In this document: positions 29,601-39,734 of the stretch, one piece after another
How the letters are laid out: every line of letters begins with the position of its first letter
Numbering within the stretch: the first letter of the stretch is position 1
Assembly: GCA_012845835.1 (NCBI GenBank)
Contig: JABAKD010000019.1
Location: 5,122,994 to 5,186,993, forward strand
Reading direction: 5' to 3'
Source of the DNA: Undaria pinnatifida
Taxonomy: Eukaryota; Sar; Phaeophyceae; Laminariales; Alariaceae
Length of the DNA: 64,000 bases
Position numbers and translations under genes: made by a program
Notes under the pieces: generated by a model
Databases searched by the model: none
What the model was told of the DNA's origin: nothing
Seen by the model: only the letters and a program-made list of their open reading frames with translations

Positions 29601-32309
29601 ACCGCCACCACTACTGCCACCGCCATCGCCACTACCACCACCACTCCCAGAAGTATACAGACCATTACTACTAGTGATGCCGTCCGCCACCGCGCGGGCG
29701 GTCGTCGCCCCCCCAGATCTCGCCCCCGCCACCGCTCCCGCCGTATTTGAACCATACCCCGACAAACCATACGCAGCCCCATACGCGGCTGCCGCTGTCG
29801 AAGCCGACGTCGACCTATCCCTCCCGTTAGACCTACGCGAAGAAACGCCGACAGCCGACCACGAAGACGACGACGACAATTCAGATTCCAACCCTGTCGG
29901 TGCGCGCGATGAACTGCTCCGTGCCGTGGCACCCCCGCCATTTCCGCGACTTCCCGCTCTCCTTCCTGCTGCAGGGGCGGCGCCCGGCACCCGCTCGGAT
30001 CGTCGCGAGATCGGCGCGGAGGAGGATCTACTATGCGCCGAAGAAGAGGAGCCAGCGGTAGAGGCGGCGGCGGCAGCGGCGGCGGAAGGGCGGGAACGGT
30101 CCGAGTCTGAACCCTGAACCGAATCTTCCCCTCCTCCTGCCCCCGCCCCAATCCCCGCCCCCGTCATCTCGTGACGAGAGGAGCCGGTGCTAGGGGAAAC
30201 TCTTCTTGGGCCAGAACTGCTTCCTCCACCGCCCCCACCACCGCTACCGCCATCTAAACCACCACCACTACCACCTACACCGCCACCGTCACCGCCACCG
30301 TCACCGCCACCGCCGCCCCCACTCCCGCCCCCACTCCCGCCCCGGATGGCTGCTGCAACGGCAGCTCCGGCGGCGATAGCTTGATCGTTAACCCTGACCG
30401 GGACCGCCGGGCTCTTACCATGGATCCCCGCGAATTTCACGCCGCGGACACCGCCCGGAGGCGGGGATGGGCCGGCGTACGCTTTTTCCTGCGGTCCGGC
30501 ACTTCGAGAGCCGCGAAGGTCAAGCACCCGAACGATGCCATCCGATGCGCCTACAGCCAGCGTGAGGCCCTAAGCGTTTTACGGACAGGTGTGTGGATGG
30601 ACGGGGGGGGTGTGGTGGGGAGATGGGAGTATTGATGGGATTGTGGGTAGGGGTGGGGGAAGGGGGTGGGAGTGTGGGTGTGGGAGGGGAGGGGGGGGGG
30701 CTGAGACGGGGAACGACGTCCTAGGTTGTTGGAGAAATGGAGTTACCAAAAGATCGAGGGGGGTTGGACGCGATGAAGGGGAAAGGGGGTTCTGGCTCAT
30801 CCCGTTGGGGCTTCTATGGGTTCTAACCAACAACGATGTCCCCCAAAACAATCAACGCGAAATAAATAGTCAGGCAAGGCCGGGGGGGGGGGGGGAGGGG
30901 GGGGAGTAAAGAGGCTGCAGAATGCAATCCATCGGTCGGGCTCGAGCCATCCACAACCGCCACATACCGCGGAGGCGCGCTCAAGATGGACGGCGCAACG
31001 CGTAAGCGCAACGAGGTTAGCCGGGATTCCTGCCCTAGCTCCTGAGCTCCAAGAGCAAGCACGCCTATTGTAAGAGCGTATCAGATATATGAAAGACACG
31101 GACCGCCGCTTTACCACGTCTTCGCTGAGGCGAGGGAAGCTAAAGCGTGGCGGGCCTCTCGCCGTCCCTCCCACCTCTTCGCCGATATTTCACTTACTTT
31201 TTCTTCACCATCACCCTTCACTTCTAATTTCCAGCTCAACTCGTAGGAGGTTCCACCACCACAGCGAGATTCTGGACAAGCCTTGGTCACAGGCAAAGAT
31301 GTCGGTTGACGGCACTCTTGACTTTTGACGGACAGCTGTCATGGACCGCTTGATACTAAAATAAGTATATTACGTCTAACGAGCCCTTGACGGGTCAAAA
31401 CTAGACAGTTAACCGGACATCTATGGTCACAGGTGCAAACCCTCCCCCCCCCCCCCCCGGTACGCGCCTTCAATATTGTCGCCCATCCGGTTCAGCATCC
31501 CCACTGATCGTCGATCTGCATCGAGTATTGCCAGCTCACGCTCTTGTACTTTCGGGACGTCAATTCCATATGAAAAATTCCCTTGCGGAATTTGAACTCA
31601 CGCGTTTGACCTTTTAGTAATTCCGCGGCTTACCGCTGGAGCTATGACACCAGGGATGGCCGCGACTAGAAAATACATTCCACTCTAATTCAAACTAGTT
31701 TTCCCGAAAAAAACGTAGGTGCAGTCCCACAGGTCAGCTTCCCGCAGAAGCAGGTACCCCCTGTCCCCACCCCCGTCCCCCTCTGCCCTTGATGGTGATG
31801 ACGATGTCCTCATACTAGCTCATTTTCCTGAAATTTGGGCCCTGGTAAAAAAAAAGGAAAGAGGAATTCCGATGGAGCAAAAACACCTACCCTGGAACGA
31901 AATAATACGTGCTTACCTCATGGTGGAAAGACGCGCACGTGAGCGGAACGCCAATCTCCATGCTCTTCAACACCCCCCCTCCCGCGCCGCCGCCGCCTCC
32001 GCCACCGCCACTCCTTTGGCCAGCCCTGAGATCGATACACCACATAATGCCGTCGTGCCCCACGGTCACCAGCAAGTCGGGGTTAAACGGGTGGAACTCT
32101 ACGCACGCGGCTCCACGATGCTGTCCGGTAACGTGAAGAGGCGACGTAAGGTTTGGAGGGGAAAGGCGAGGGGAGGGAGGGCGGGGGAGGATAAGTCAAG
32201 TTGGCGGCTTCTCTATTGGACGGCAGGCACGGAAGAGGACGAAGATGAACACCAAGAACAACAAGAAGACAAAGAATATACCTGATATATATTATTATTT
32301 TAGTAACAT

Positions 32310-32364
<55 letters not shown>

Positions 32365-33001
32365 GAAACCCCTGCTCACTTGTGTCTTCATGTCCCGCAC
32401 GCAGGTCCTACTGTCCGTATCCCACAGACGAACCGCGCCATCCAAGTAAGAAGCCGCCAAGGTTGACTGCCCCATGGGAGAACAGGACAGTTCTGTCAAA
32501 CACGCGTGCCCTCCAGCGGCAGGCAAAGACGCCATCGGCTTTTTTAGCGGGGAAATCGGGGATAAGGGGCGGGGATGGGGATAAAGGACGGGGGCGGGGG
32601 TAGGGGACGGGATAGGGGACGAGGGCGGGGATAGATGTAGGGGATGGGAGGCGGGATGAGTGGATGGGGCGGGAATAGGAGATGGGGGCGGGGATAGAAG
32701 ACGGGGGCGGTTTCACGCGGTTGAATGGGAACGAGGGCAGCAGGGAATCGTAGGGACGCGGTTGAATGGGAACGAGGGCGGCAGGCAATAGTAGGGACGT
32801 TACATATTGAGGGTGTGTGTTTAAAGGGGGCAGGATCGGCGGGGGTTGGATGGCTGGGGGGGTGGGTAGGTGGGTGGGTCGGTGGCCGGGTGGGTGGAGT
32901 GTGGAGTGTGGAGGCAGAGGAGAAAAAGGGGCGTTCCTACTATGATACCAATATAATCCAGCGGCAAACCGAGTGAACGAGCGTCACGACGGCAGCAGCG
33001 G

Positions 33002-33032
<31 letters not shown>

Positions 33033-36000
33033 CACGGCGGCAACAGCAGTAGCAACACTCACAACCCACCAACAAATAAATAACAACCAACAAAACAAAT
33101 AACCAAACAACCAACCAAACAAACATCAATCACCTCTTCCGCCTCAGCGTCCACGACGCGATGAAGCAGCACCTTCCCGCCCTCATCTCCCGCCGCTATG
33201 CAGGCATCGCGGTCAAAGAACGTCAAGCACGTCACCGGTCTGCGGTGACCGCGCTTCGTTATCAAACCGGATTTCTTCCTAAGTCTCCAAATCTACGACG
33301 ACACATGCGGGACGGAGACGGACGAAGCGGGATGATGGGGGGAGGGGGCGAGGGGGGTAGGTGACGGCCGGCAGGGACAGCTCGCGTTGTCGTACCACGG
33401 GAACTGAAGGATGCGCCAGCTAGCGCTAAATTGCGAATGCAATTGAGTTCACTTGACACACGATATGTATGAAAATACGTGAAAGTGCGGTGAGGTTAAG
33501 CTTTATTTTGTCACCATCTGCTGGAGGATACTAAAAAGAAAAAAAAAAAGGGGGGGCAACGGCCGGTGGAGAAAGGGAAGGGGTGGGGTGGGGAGGTGCA
33601 CTCGGTACCACGCATTGCCGTAGTCCTAAAACTATAGACCCACGCATCCCTACACCCTATCATGCCAGGACGGACCACGTCAGGTTTTCGCCGACCGGGG
33701 AGGGATACAGACGTCAGTGTCGGGGGGGGGGAAGGCATCAGTGGGGGTGGGGGAATGGGGAGGGGGCAGACGTCTGTGGCGGAGGGGGGGGGGGGGGGTG
33801 GCACGCCAGGCGTCGGCGTCAACAACACGCCAACGAACAACGAAAACCAACACCAACACACCGATAGATATCATACTACGTATCAGCTTCTAGCGGACAG
33901 AAAAAAAGAACAGCAAACAAAACGGCTCGCGGCAGCATCGGCAACAACAGTAATACCGTAATTGTGCGAGTCATCGCACAGGCCGGAGTCATCGCACATG
34001 CCGGAGTCATCGCACCCCTGTGCGTTAATTTTTCATGTTTGGAGTCATTTAATTGATTTTCCGCACAGGGGTCGGAGTCATCGCACAGGGGTGCGATGAC
34101 TCCGATATCGGTGCCACCTTTGAGCGTGAGGTTGCATGCTGTGGCGTGTGGCCTCAGGATAAAAATTGTGCCACGATCCGTTTTTCTAGCGGTTTGTAAC
34201 CGGGGCTCACCGCTGTTTGTAGCAGGTGCATATCATACATACATGAGGAAAAACTCTCGCTTTTGTTATTCTTTATTCGGCGGTGATTTTTTAGTTACCA
34301 GTAATTCGCCGCTTTTGCCCTTTTCCGCCGCTTTTTTGTCGGTTGGGTTTTTTGTGTTTTTGTGCTGTGTGTGCTCTGGGTGCGGTACGGACGAACCGCA
34401 GGAAGGCAGGCACACAGGCAGCAGTGCCTATCAGTTTCCACCCTAGGGGTGTGTTCCGTGTAGCACATGGTAGAGTTAGGTATCGCACAGGGAGGACGTT
34501 CAAAAGGTGCGCCACCAGTACAGCAGTGGGGGGTGTGGTTTCCTCCGTATCGCACATACATGTCGGCCGCACAGGGGTGTGCGCACACATCACAGCACGG
34601 CAGGGTGTTTGATTTGCTCGGAATCGCACATGTAGGAATTACCGCACAGGGGTGTGCGTTCACATCACAGCATGGCAGGGTGTGTGATTTGTTCAGAGTC
34701 GCACATGTCGGAGTTACCGCACAGGGGTGTGCGTCAGAACGGGAAATCAAATCACTTAATTCATTTTCCGCACAGGGGCCGGAGTCATCGCACATGCCGG
34801 AGTTATCGCACCCCTGTGCGATAAAATCAAAGTTATTAATAGGAATCATTTAAAAATCGATCGCACGGGGGTGCGATGACTCGCACAATTACGGTAGCTT
34901 ACATACCCTTGAATCTTGGGCGCATTTTCATAGGCGGGCATAAAACATCAAGATTCGATCCTGAACCCTGACCAGAGACTTCCCGCCGCAGAATTACACC
35001 GAAACGGAACATCACGCCGCAAAAGTAACTTCCCCGCGCTTCGCCCTTACATACCTGGACGATGCCCGCGTCTCCCGCAGCCGCCAGCAATCGCGACGAG
35101 TTGGAGAACATTACCGCATGAAACGGCTTCTGCTCCAAGGAAAAAAATCACACCATGAGATTAAAAGCGCGGTGCGGTTGGGCGGGGTGACGGAGATAGA
35201 AAAAGTGCGGCAAGAGGAAAGTGCCGCACGATTGAGTGGGGTGGGGGATGAGAGGGATGCAAAAAGCGCGGCCAGAAAAATAGTGCGGCGTCATTGGGTG
35301 GGGTGGGGGGGACAGAAAAAGTGCGGCGAGATAAAACGTGCAGCGTGATTGGGTGGGGTGAAGGGGATTAAAAAGTACGGCGAGAAAACAAAAGTGCGAT
35401 GTGATTGGGTGGGGTGAGAGGGATGGAAGTAGCGCGGCGAGATCCAAAAGTAAAGCGTGATCGGGTGGTATGACGGGGATAGAAAAAGTGCGGCGAGACA
35501 ACGCGTGCGGCGTGATTGGGTGGGGTGGGGTGGACGTAAAAAGTGCGGCAAGATAAAAACTGCGGTGTGATTGGGTGGGGTGAAGAGATGGGTTGGTGGG
35601 TTCGAGAAAATCGGTGTCCTGCGATGGGACCCCGGGTCAGAGAGGTGAGCCGGGGCGTGCGATTAAACGGCAATGGCGACGACATCGACAGCGATATCGA
35701 CGACAAAGGCAACAACAGCGATATCGGCATCGGGAAAAACGACAACAGCGTCAATGTCAGTGGCGACAAAAGAGAGTACGCCAACGACAATAGAAAACAC
35801 GGAAAGACCAGTACAAACACCACAAACATCGCCACTAACAATACCAACATCAACAAAACAATCACCAAAACAACCAATGCCACCAACACCACCGACACCA
35901 ACACAACCACCAGTACCATATCAAACGCGAACACACTCACCATAACAACCACAAGCGCAAAAACAACGACAGTATTAATAGAACCAACGACCAACCGAAA

Positions 36001-37797
36001 GATAACAAAATATATTGAAAAAACGCTCCAATTTTCAACGTAACATCTTCTGTTGCCTCCCCCATCATCATCAATAGCCGAAAAAGCGGTAATGCGTTGA
36101 GCATCTCAGATAAGTAGTATATTTGAACAAAGTTCCCCTACTCCCCATCTCTTCATTCTCCCCGGGGGCATCGCTAAATCGTTCTGCCCGCGGGGAGAAC
36201 CAAGAGGATATGGCGGTAGTCCACGTAGAGCTACTGCCACGGCAGTACGTACAAGCCCTTAAAACACTGCTACATGCGCTACGTGCACAGCTTGTTTCAC
36301 TGTTTACCTAGCTACTGTCACAAAGAAGTTCGTATATACAGGCCCCTCCGACGCTGCTACAAGCGCTACGTATGCGCACTGACTGCGTAATTTTTTCACA
36401 CATCCGAAAGATGACGATCAAGATCATCTAGATCATGTCTGTGGTGTGATGATCTGTTGTGCAGCGTCTGTGTAGAGCAACTACGTATGCACACAGCCTG
36501 CGATTTTTTTTCACACGTCCAAAAGACGACGATCAAGATCATCTAGATCACATGTCTGTGGTGTGATGATCTGTTGTGCAGGGTCTCGTGTAGTGCGTAT
36601 CCAGCCCAAGAAACGTGTGCTATGATACCGTAGAACATGTAGACCACACCGTTCCCATCCGGCATCATGATCTACTAGGTCATGCAGGTCATACAGACGA
36701 GGAGAGCCACCTGCCCCCAAAAGCATAGATCGTGAATGGGGATCTTGTCTGTCCCTTGCGTGAACTTTACACTAAACAGCGTGTTGCTCGCATAGTGCCG
36801 GCACCTGCCAGCCCAAGATACCGGCACTATCCATGGCACCGGCGCTATTGGGGCTGCTCTAGAGGTTTGCCAGTCGCGCGAAGGGGCTTCACCGGCACCA
36901 TACATAGCAGTGGCATTATTCAAGCAGCACTATTGAGAGTCGCCCAACGTACGTACCTCTTTCACGCAAACCGCCGATAACGCTATCTTAGCCCCGTCAG
37001 GTCTAGACACTCTCACATGCCCATCGTCGCCCGACGTAGCCAAAAGTTTGGCTTCCCACCACAGCGGCCATCAGGCGTAGCAACAGACGGCGATGTCACG
37101 AGGTGGGCAAGAGGTTTCCGCCAAAAGGAGGGGACGCGGGGATGAAGGGGGGAATGTGGAGGGGGTGGAGCGGTGGAGAACAAGAGGATAGGAGAAGGGG
37201 AGAAGAGGGGGGTGGGGGAGGAAGCGGGGGGAGAGGAGAGAGGGGGAGGAAGAGGTGAGGGGAGTAGGGCGGGAGGGCGGGAGAGGAGGAGGGGGGGGGG
37301 AAAGGAGGGGGCGAGGGGACGAGGGGACGAGAGGAAGAGGGGGGAAAGGAGGTTCGGGCGAGGGGACGAAGGGACGAGAGGAGGAGGGGTGCAAGAGGGG
37401 GAGTGGGATGGACAGGAGGGGAGGAGGGGAAGATAAATTAAGGGAACCTGCGCTTGTCACAAACAATAACAGACAGGGTTTGCAGTTGTCATTTCGATGC
37501 GGCCGCAGCAGCACAATAAACAGCATTCTCGTACTCGTAGTGGTACTGCCGGTGCGCAAGTTGTACTCACTGCATACTGGTACAAGCTGCAGATATCGAT
37601 ATATCACGTGGTGGACAACAAGATATAACACGGGATGTGTACCCATATCGTGGGTGCTTACATTGGTTGTTCCAGCTGCAGCCAGAGCTTATCGTAGCCG
37701 CCACGTTGGCCGTAGCCAGCAGCCCCAGGCCTCTTCTCCCCCCCTCCCCCGTCTCCCAGAACTTGACGACATCCGAGCAAGCCGCGAGGATAGTCAT
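26494..37797 (-). CDS. NEDD1 homologue (WD40, gamma-tubulin recruitment factor)
   Basis: Nine exons on the minus strand were recognised: 37797-37662, 37051-36957, 35129-35055, 33278-33134, 32538-32380, 32120-31917, 30569-28642, 27865-27754 and 26601-26494. NEDD1 (GCP-WD) binds the gamma-tubulin ring complex through its C-terminal helices and targets it to centrosomes or basal bodies and spindles. The start MTILAACSDVVKFWE matches the family's opening strand, and an in-frame stop lies just upstream. Seven WD40-type repeats follow over exons 1-7. Exon 7 adds about 600 residues of Gly/Ser/Ala-rich linker. Exons 8 and 9 give RSVLEQILSSHV, RHEMRNLHVDMLRQFHSLQ and LVAENQALRAENDRLRRVY, the signature C-terminal domain. 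All junctions agree in phase except exon 3 to 4, where a tiny exon of 3n+2 bases must be missing. The 5' neighbour is divergent, 3.7 kb away. Confidence 0.9.
27335..27435 (-). repeat. G-run-flanked dispersed repeat, copy d
   Basis: Reverse-orientation copy in NEDD1 intron 8. It reads, on the minus strand, G7, TCATTTCGTGCATAGCCGTA, GACCCACGCATCCCTGCGAT and GGGACGGAGCCCGTCGGGTT. No G run is seen at its far end, unlike most other copies. Confidence 0.8.
27754..27865 (-). CDS. NEDD1 exon 8, gamma-tubulin complex binding helices
   Basis: The acceptor is TTCGCTAG|GTCCG and the donor CTACAG|GTACGT. It reads SVLEQILSSHVSSLRED then LRHEMRNLHVDMLRQFHSLQ. This aligns with the human NEDD1 stretch that includes DIVNLQVEMIKQFHMQL. 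It completes an AG|G Arg codon with exon 7 and ends in phase 0. Confidence 0.93.
27960..28180 (+). repeat. (TGGGG)n tract plus G17 run in NEDD1 intron 7
   Basis: A run of GGGTGGGGTA and GTGGGGTGGGG units spans about 28005-28110, and a long pure G run lies at about 28161-28178. The plus strand could form G-quadruplexes; the transcribed RNA would be C-rich. Confidence 0.85.
28642..30569 (-). CDS. NEDD1 exon 7, last WD40 strand and disordered linker
   Basis: The acceptor is ACGCTTAG|GGCCTC and the donor GTGGACAG|GTGGGC, giving 642 codons. It opens with GLTLAVGASDGIVRVLDLRG, the final propeller blade. It then turns into a long Gly/Ser/Ala/Arg-rich linker with runs such as GGGSGGGGGGDGGGDGGG. In animals this linker is phosphorylated by mitotic kinases; SP and TP sites (SPSTGS, RTPSKND, HTPPTG) are present here. 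Large antisense open frames on the plus strand are shadows. Confidence 0.9.
30600..31574. other. NEDD1 intron 6, low complexity
   Basis: Long G-rich stretches occur at 30600-30700 and 30883-30905, and a C16 run at about 31444. No exon was recognised. Confidence 0.5.
31575..31655 (-). repeat. tRNA-like SINE fragment in NEDD1 intron 6
   Basis: The minus strand has GTCATAGCTCCAGCGG (A-box-like) and, 40 bases on, GTGAGTTCAAATTCCGC (B-box-like). The spacing suits an RNA polymerase III promoter, but the arms do not pair into a tRNA. Probably a tRNA-derived SINE head. Confidence 0.45.
31917..32120 (-). CDS. NEDD1 exon 6, WD40
   Basis: Acceptor GGACAG|CATCGT and donor CATGAG|GTAAGC, 68 codons in phase 0-0. 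It reads HRGAACVEFHPFNPDLLVTV, GHDGIMWCIDLRAG, a Gly run and GVPLTCASFHHE. It follows the WD pattern and aligns with NEDD1 before its last blade. Confidence 0.92.
32310..32362 (+). repeat. (CAA)n microsatellite
   Basis: About 18 CAA units lie in NEDD1 intron 5, just beyond the donor of exon 5. On the sense strand it is (TTG)n, close to the 5' splice site. Confidence 0.95.
32380..32538 (-). CDS. NEDD1 exon 5, WD40
   Basis: The donor is ACACAA|GTGAGC. With the acceptor CTAAAAAAG|CCGATG the exon has 53 codons and fits both neighbours in phase. It reads GGHACLTELSCSPMGQSTL, AASYLDGAVRLWDTDS and RTCVRDMKTQ. The acceptor is weak; other AGs at 32493 and 32512 would break phase. Confidence 0.88.
32585..33120 (+). 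repeat. G-rich minisatellite and CAG/AAC repeats in NEDD1 intron 4
   Basis: GGGGCGGGGATGGGGATA-type units fill 32565-32710. Then a duplication of GCGGTTGAATGGGAACGAGG lies at 32708 and 32758. A (CAG)n patch lies near 33000 and an AAC/AAAC-rich stretch at 33060-33120. Confidence 0.8.
33134..33278 (-). CDS. NEDD1 exon 4, WD40
   Basis: Acceptor GACTTAG|GAAGAA and donor GAAGAG|GTGATT. It reads KKSGLITKRGHRRPVTCLTF, FDRDACIAAGDEGGK and VLLHRVVDAEAEE. This matches the NEDD1 blade with DQVTCV...GEIILHSV. It starts with one base of a split codon, but exon 3 ends in phase 0, so a micro-exon between them is implied. Confidence 0.9.
33595..33710 (+). repeat. G-run-flanked dispersed repeat, copy e
   Basis: It contains GTGCACTCGGTACCACGCAT, TGCCGTAGTC, ATAGACCCACGCATCCCTAC, GGACGGACCACGTCAGGTTT and TCGCCGACCGGGG. 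G-rich sequence precedes it and a G10 run follows near 33721. Confidence 0.8.
33954..34896. mobile_element. 943 bp TIR element in NEDD1 intron 3
   Basis: The first 26 bases (TACCGTAATTGTGCGAGTCA...) and the last 26 (34871-34896) are exact inverted copies. If the outer TA pairs are the target duplication, it would be Tc1/mariner-like, but that is inference. Inside are more than ten copies of CGCACAGGGGTG-type motifs and GGAGTCATCGCACATGCC, in both orientations. There is no transposase. A 555 bp Cys-rich open frame on the minus strand is made by the internal repeats. Confidence 0.9.
34568..34735. repeat. 75 bp tandem repeat inside the TIR element
   Basis: Units begin GCACAGGGGTGTGCG at about 34568, 34643 and 34718. 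They continue CATCACAGCA(C/T)GGCAGGGTG and TCGCACATGT.GGA.TTACC. Confidence 0.85.
34897..34945 (-). repeat. Possible echo of NEDD1 exon 3 donor region
   Basis: GCTTACATACCCTTGAATCT on the plus strand resembles CCTTACATACCTGGACGATG at the donor of exon 3 (35045-35064), with further matches beyond. The similarity is short. It abuts the end of the TIR element. Confidence 0.4.
35055..35129 (-). CDS. NEDD1 exon 3, WD40
   Basis: Acceptor GGAGCAG|AAGCCG and donor GTCCAG|GTATGT, 25 codons in phase 0-0. It reads KPFHAVMFSNSSRLLAAAGD then AGIVQ. This aligns with the NEDD1 blade QTCVNLNSTSMYLVSGGL. Confidence 0.85.
35150..35590. repeat. Tandem repeat of about 55-60 bp, eight copies, NEDD1 intron 2
   Basis: Units share GTGATTGGGTGGGGTG and then AGAAAAAGTGCGGCGAGA. 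Copies begin near 35170, 35230, 35292, 35345, 35400, 35457, 35512 and 35567 with variable spacing. Confidence 0.85.
35670..35985. repeat. Trinucleotide-like low-complexity tract
   Basis: GAC/GCG-rich sequence grades into ACA/CCA-rich sequence (ACACCACCGACACCAACAC). Long open frames exist in all plus frames because of composition. No gene is called. Confidence 0.7.
36392..36585. repeat. 114 bp tandem duplication in NEDD1 intron 2
   Basis: Both copies contain GACGATCAAGATCATCTAGA followed by TGTCTGTGGTGTGATGATCT and GTTGTGCAG. They start near 36392 and 36506. GATCATCTAGATCA is itself near-palindromic. Confidence 0.9.
36957..37051 (-). CDS. NEDD1 exon 2, WD40
   Basis: The acceptor is GGGAAG|CCAAAC and the donor AAAGAG|GTACGT. 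It completes a T|CC Ser codon and reads SKLLATSGDDGHVRVSRPDG then AKIALSAVCVKE. LLATSGDDGHVRV is a classic WD40 b-c strand pair. Confidence 0.92.
37135..37440. repeat. 300 bp polypurine tract in NEDD1 intron 1
   Basis: The plus strand is almost pure G and A (GGGGACGAGAGGAAGAGGGG and similar). The sense strand of NEDD1 is thus polypyrimidine, and the acceptor of exon 2 lies about 80 bp downstream of it. Such tracts can form triplex DNA. Confidence 0.9.
37662..37797 (-). CDS. NEDD1 exon 1, start codon and first WD40 blade
   Basis: It begins ATGACTATCCTCGCG. An in-frame TGA lies two codons upstream, which fixes this ATG unless a further 5' exon exists. It reads MTILAACSDVVKFWETGEGG and then VAATISSGCSWNNQ. 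The donor CCAAT|GTAAGC is strong. It parallels NEDD1 LRFASSGDDIKIWDAS and ISSICWSSNN. Confidence 0.9.
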
Positions 37798-39452
37798 GTC
37801 GCCTCACCCCGCTCGGACAAGCTCCGCACGCTCCGCCTCTTTCACTTCGCACTGGAAAGCAATTTTAAAACAAATATCAACTAGTTTCTCGTCAAAACCG
37901 TGGGTGCAGCAGTTCTCAAGGAGTTCACCTTGCTACGACTGCTAAACTGACCCCACACGAAGTCCAAGAAAGTTTGTAAAAAACTAAAGCAGGGCTGCAC
38001 TTCTGAAGGAGATAACTGCGCCTGGTCCTGGCCCCGTCCCGAGCGAGACGAGGTGTCGTGTCTCTCTCGCCTACCCCCAGGTGTGTTTTGTGTCGTCCTG
38101 CGCGAGGTGTGGTGTCTGTCGCTTACTCCAACGTGCGTTTGGTGTCCAAAGTCTCAACTCCGGGTGATATGACCGGCCGCGCGTGTTGTTCTGAAGCCCC
38201 CAAGCCCTGGTGGGTGGCCTGCCCCCCCCCCCCTGTTGGTCGGACGATATGCTGCTCTTAATATTTCGTTGAATTTTAGGACAGAACGTGGGAGAGTGAG
38301 CCTCGATGCTCAACCTCTCCTGGCCGGTAAGATCTAAACGGCCATAAAAGAAAACAGAAAGGGGGAGAGGAGAGGAGATAAGAGAGGCTCAGGTATAACG
38401 CTTGGTTCGACAATTCCGAACGAAAACGTTTGGCATCGCCCCGACAACAGATGTTCAGCAGAAGGAAACGAGCTGCCGCAGCACAGAGAGGGCGGAGAAT
38501 GGAGCCTCCTCTCACACCTAACACTTGAGGGTAGATCAGGCAGAGCGGCTTTACACAATGCACAACAGAGACAGAGAGTAGCACATGGCGCGATAGGTCG
38601 TAAGGGACGAAAACCTAGACGGCGCAGCTGCTTGCAATCCTAGAGCTGCAGCACTAGTTGCAAGCTACGCGACTACGTTTCGCGGTTACGCGTTCACGGC
38701 CTCCGGGTGGAATCAGGCTATGACCCAATCAGAAGCCTAAAGCCCTAGACTAGTCCCAGAATGAGAAGGGCTGAGATCAGGGTGTGGGGTGTGGGGTGGG
38801 CACCAATCACGTGTGGTCTAATGGTTACAATCACGTGTGGTCTAATGATTATTGGGGTGGGTTCGACAACGACGTTCACCCTCAAACACTAAAATCCTGA
38901 TACTGTAATAGATAATACGTGTGGCTTGCAACTTAGTGCAGCAGTTCTAGGGTTACAAGGAGGTTTCGTCGAAAACCCAAGAGAGCGAAGAGTTTGAACC
39001 GCACCAACGTTGGTGACAAACTACTTGGAATTACTCGTAGTGTGGGGAAATGTTTGGAGTGCTGTACGAGTATGAGGCCATCTCTTATAATAGCGTATCC
39101 GAAACAGAAAATTAACGTTGTCGCATCGCAAATCCTGTTTGACTACATTAGGGACCCGAAAATGGTAATTCGGATATCGTTTTCTGATCGGCCTCCAGCA
39201 GAAAAAGGGGGTCCATATTCTGATGAAACCCCCATCCTAAATGGCATCCCGATTTGGTTCTACACATGTCATGGGAGGCAACAAGCTTCATAACAAGTAG
39301 GAAACAGTATTAGTACTATAGTAGTGGTACAAGACACACGCATCAGACACATCTATCTGTCTGCCGTTAGCACGCAACACGTATCATAGGCGTACTCGTG
39401 CTGCTGCTGCTGTGTCCCGCTATCCGCTGGCACACACCTCAGGCCTCACCAC

Positions 39453-39734
39453 GTGCCGATGGGATCGGATAGTGATGGTGACGACTACGAGAGCCTTGCC
39501 ACTCTCGCCGCAGTCGCGATTGCACCACTCGCCAAACACAGAGACACACTACTACTGCTACTACTACTACAACTGCTCGTATTTGTCGAGGACGAGGACA
39601 GCCGTCGTCTGCGACACGTCGTTGTTGATGCACTAGATCGAGGGGAGCGAGGAGGAAGACAACCCTCCTCGCGTGAGGCTCACGACGTGTTTTCCCTCGC
39701 CCCACCTACAAAGCTTCATCTGCGTGTTCGCTGA
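39453..39734 (+). CDS. Hypothetical ORF, 93 aa, doubtful
   Basis: The frame starts MGSDSDGDDYESLATLAAVA at its second Met and continues with a poly-Leu stretch and an acidic patch (VFVEDEDSRR). Acidic and Leu-rich starts of this kind occur in Harbinger-type transposase proteins, but nothing here proves it. The poly-Leu comes from a CTACTACTGCTA microsatellite. Confidence 0.2.
   Translation: MPMGSDSDGDDYESLATLAAVAIAPLAKHRDTLLLLLLLQLLVFVEDEDSRRLRHVVVDALDRGERGGRQPSSREAHDVFSLAPPTKLHLRVR

Noticed and set aside
28730-30117. Long plus-strand frames opposite NEDD1 exon 7
   Set aside because: They are shadows of the GC-rich sense exon, which has matching splice sites and phase.
34295-34849. 184-codon Cys-rich frame
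   Set aside because: It is translated from the 75 bp repeats inside the TIR element; no start context or homology.
35543-36043. Thr/Asn-rich 166-codon plus frame
   Set aside because: Low-complexity trinucleotide tract in NEDD1 intron 2, open in all plus frames.
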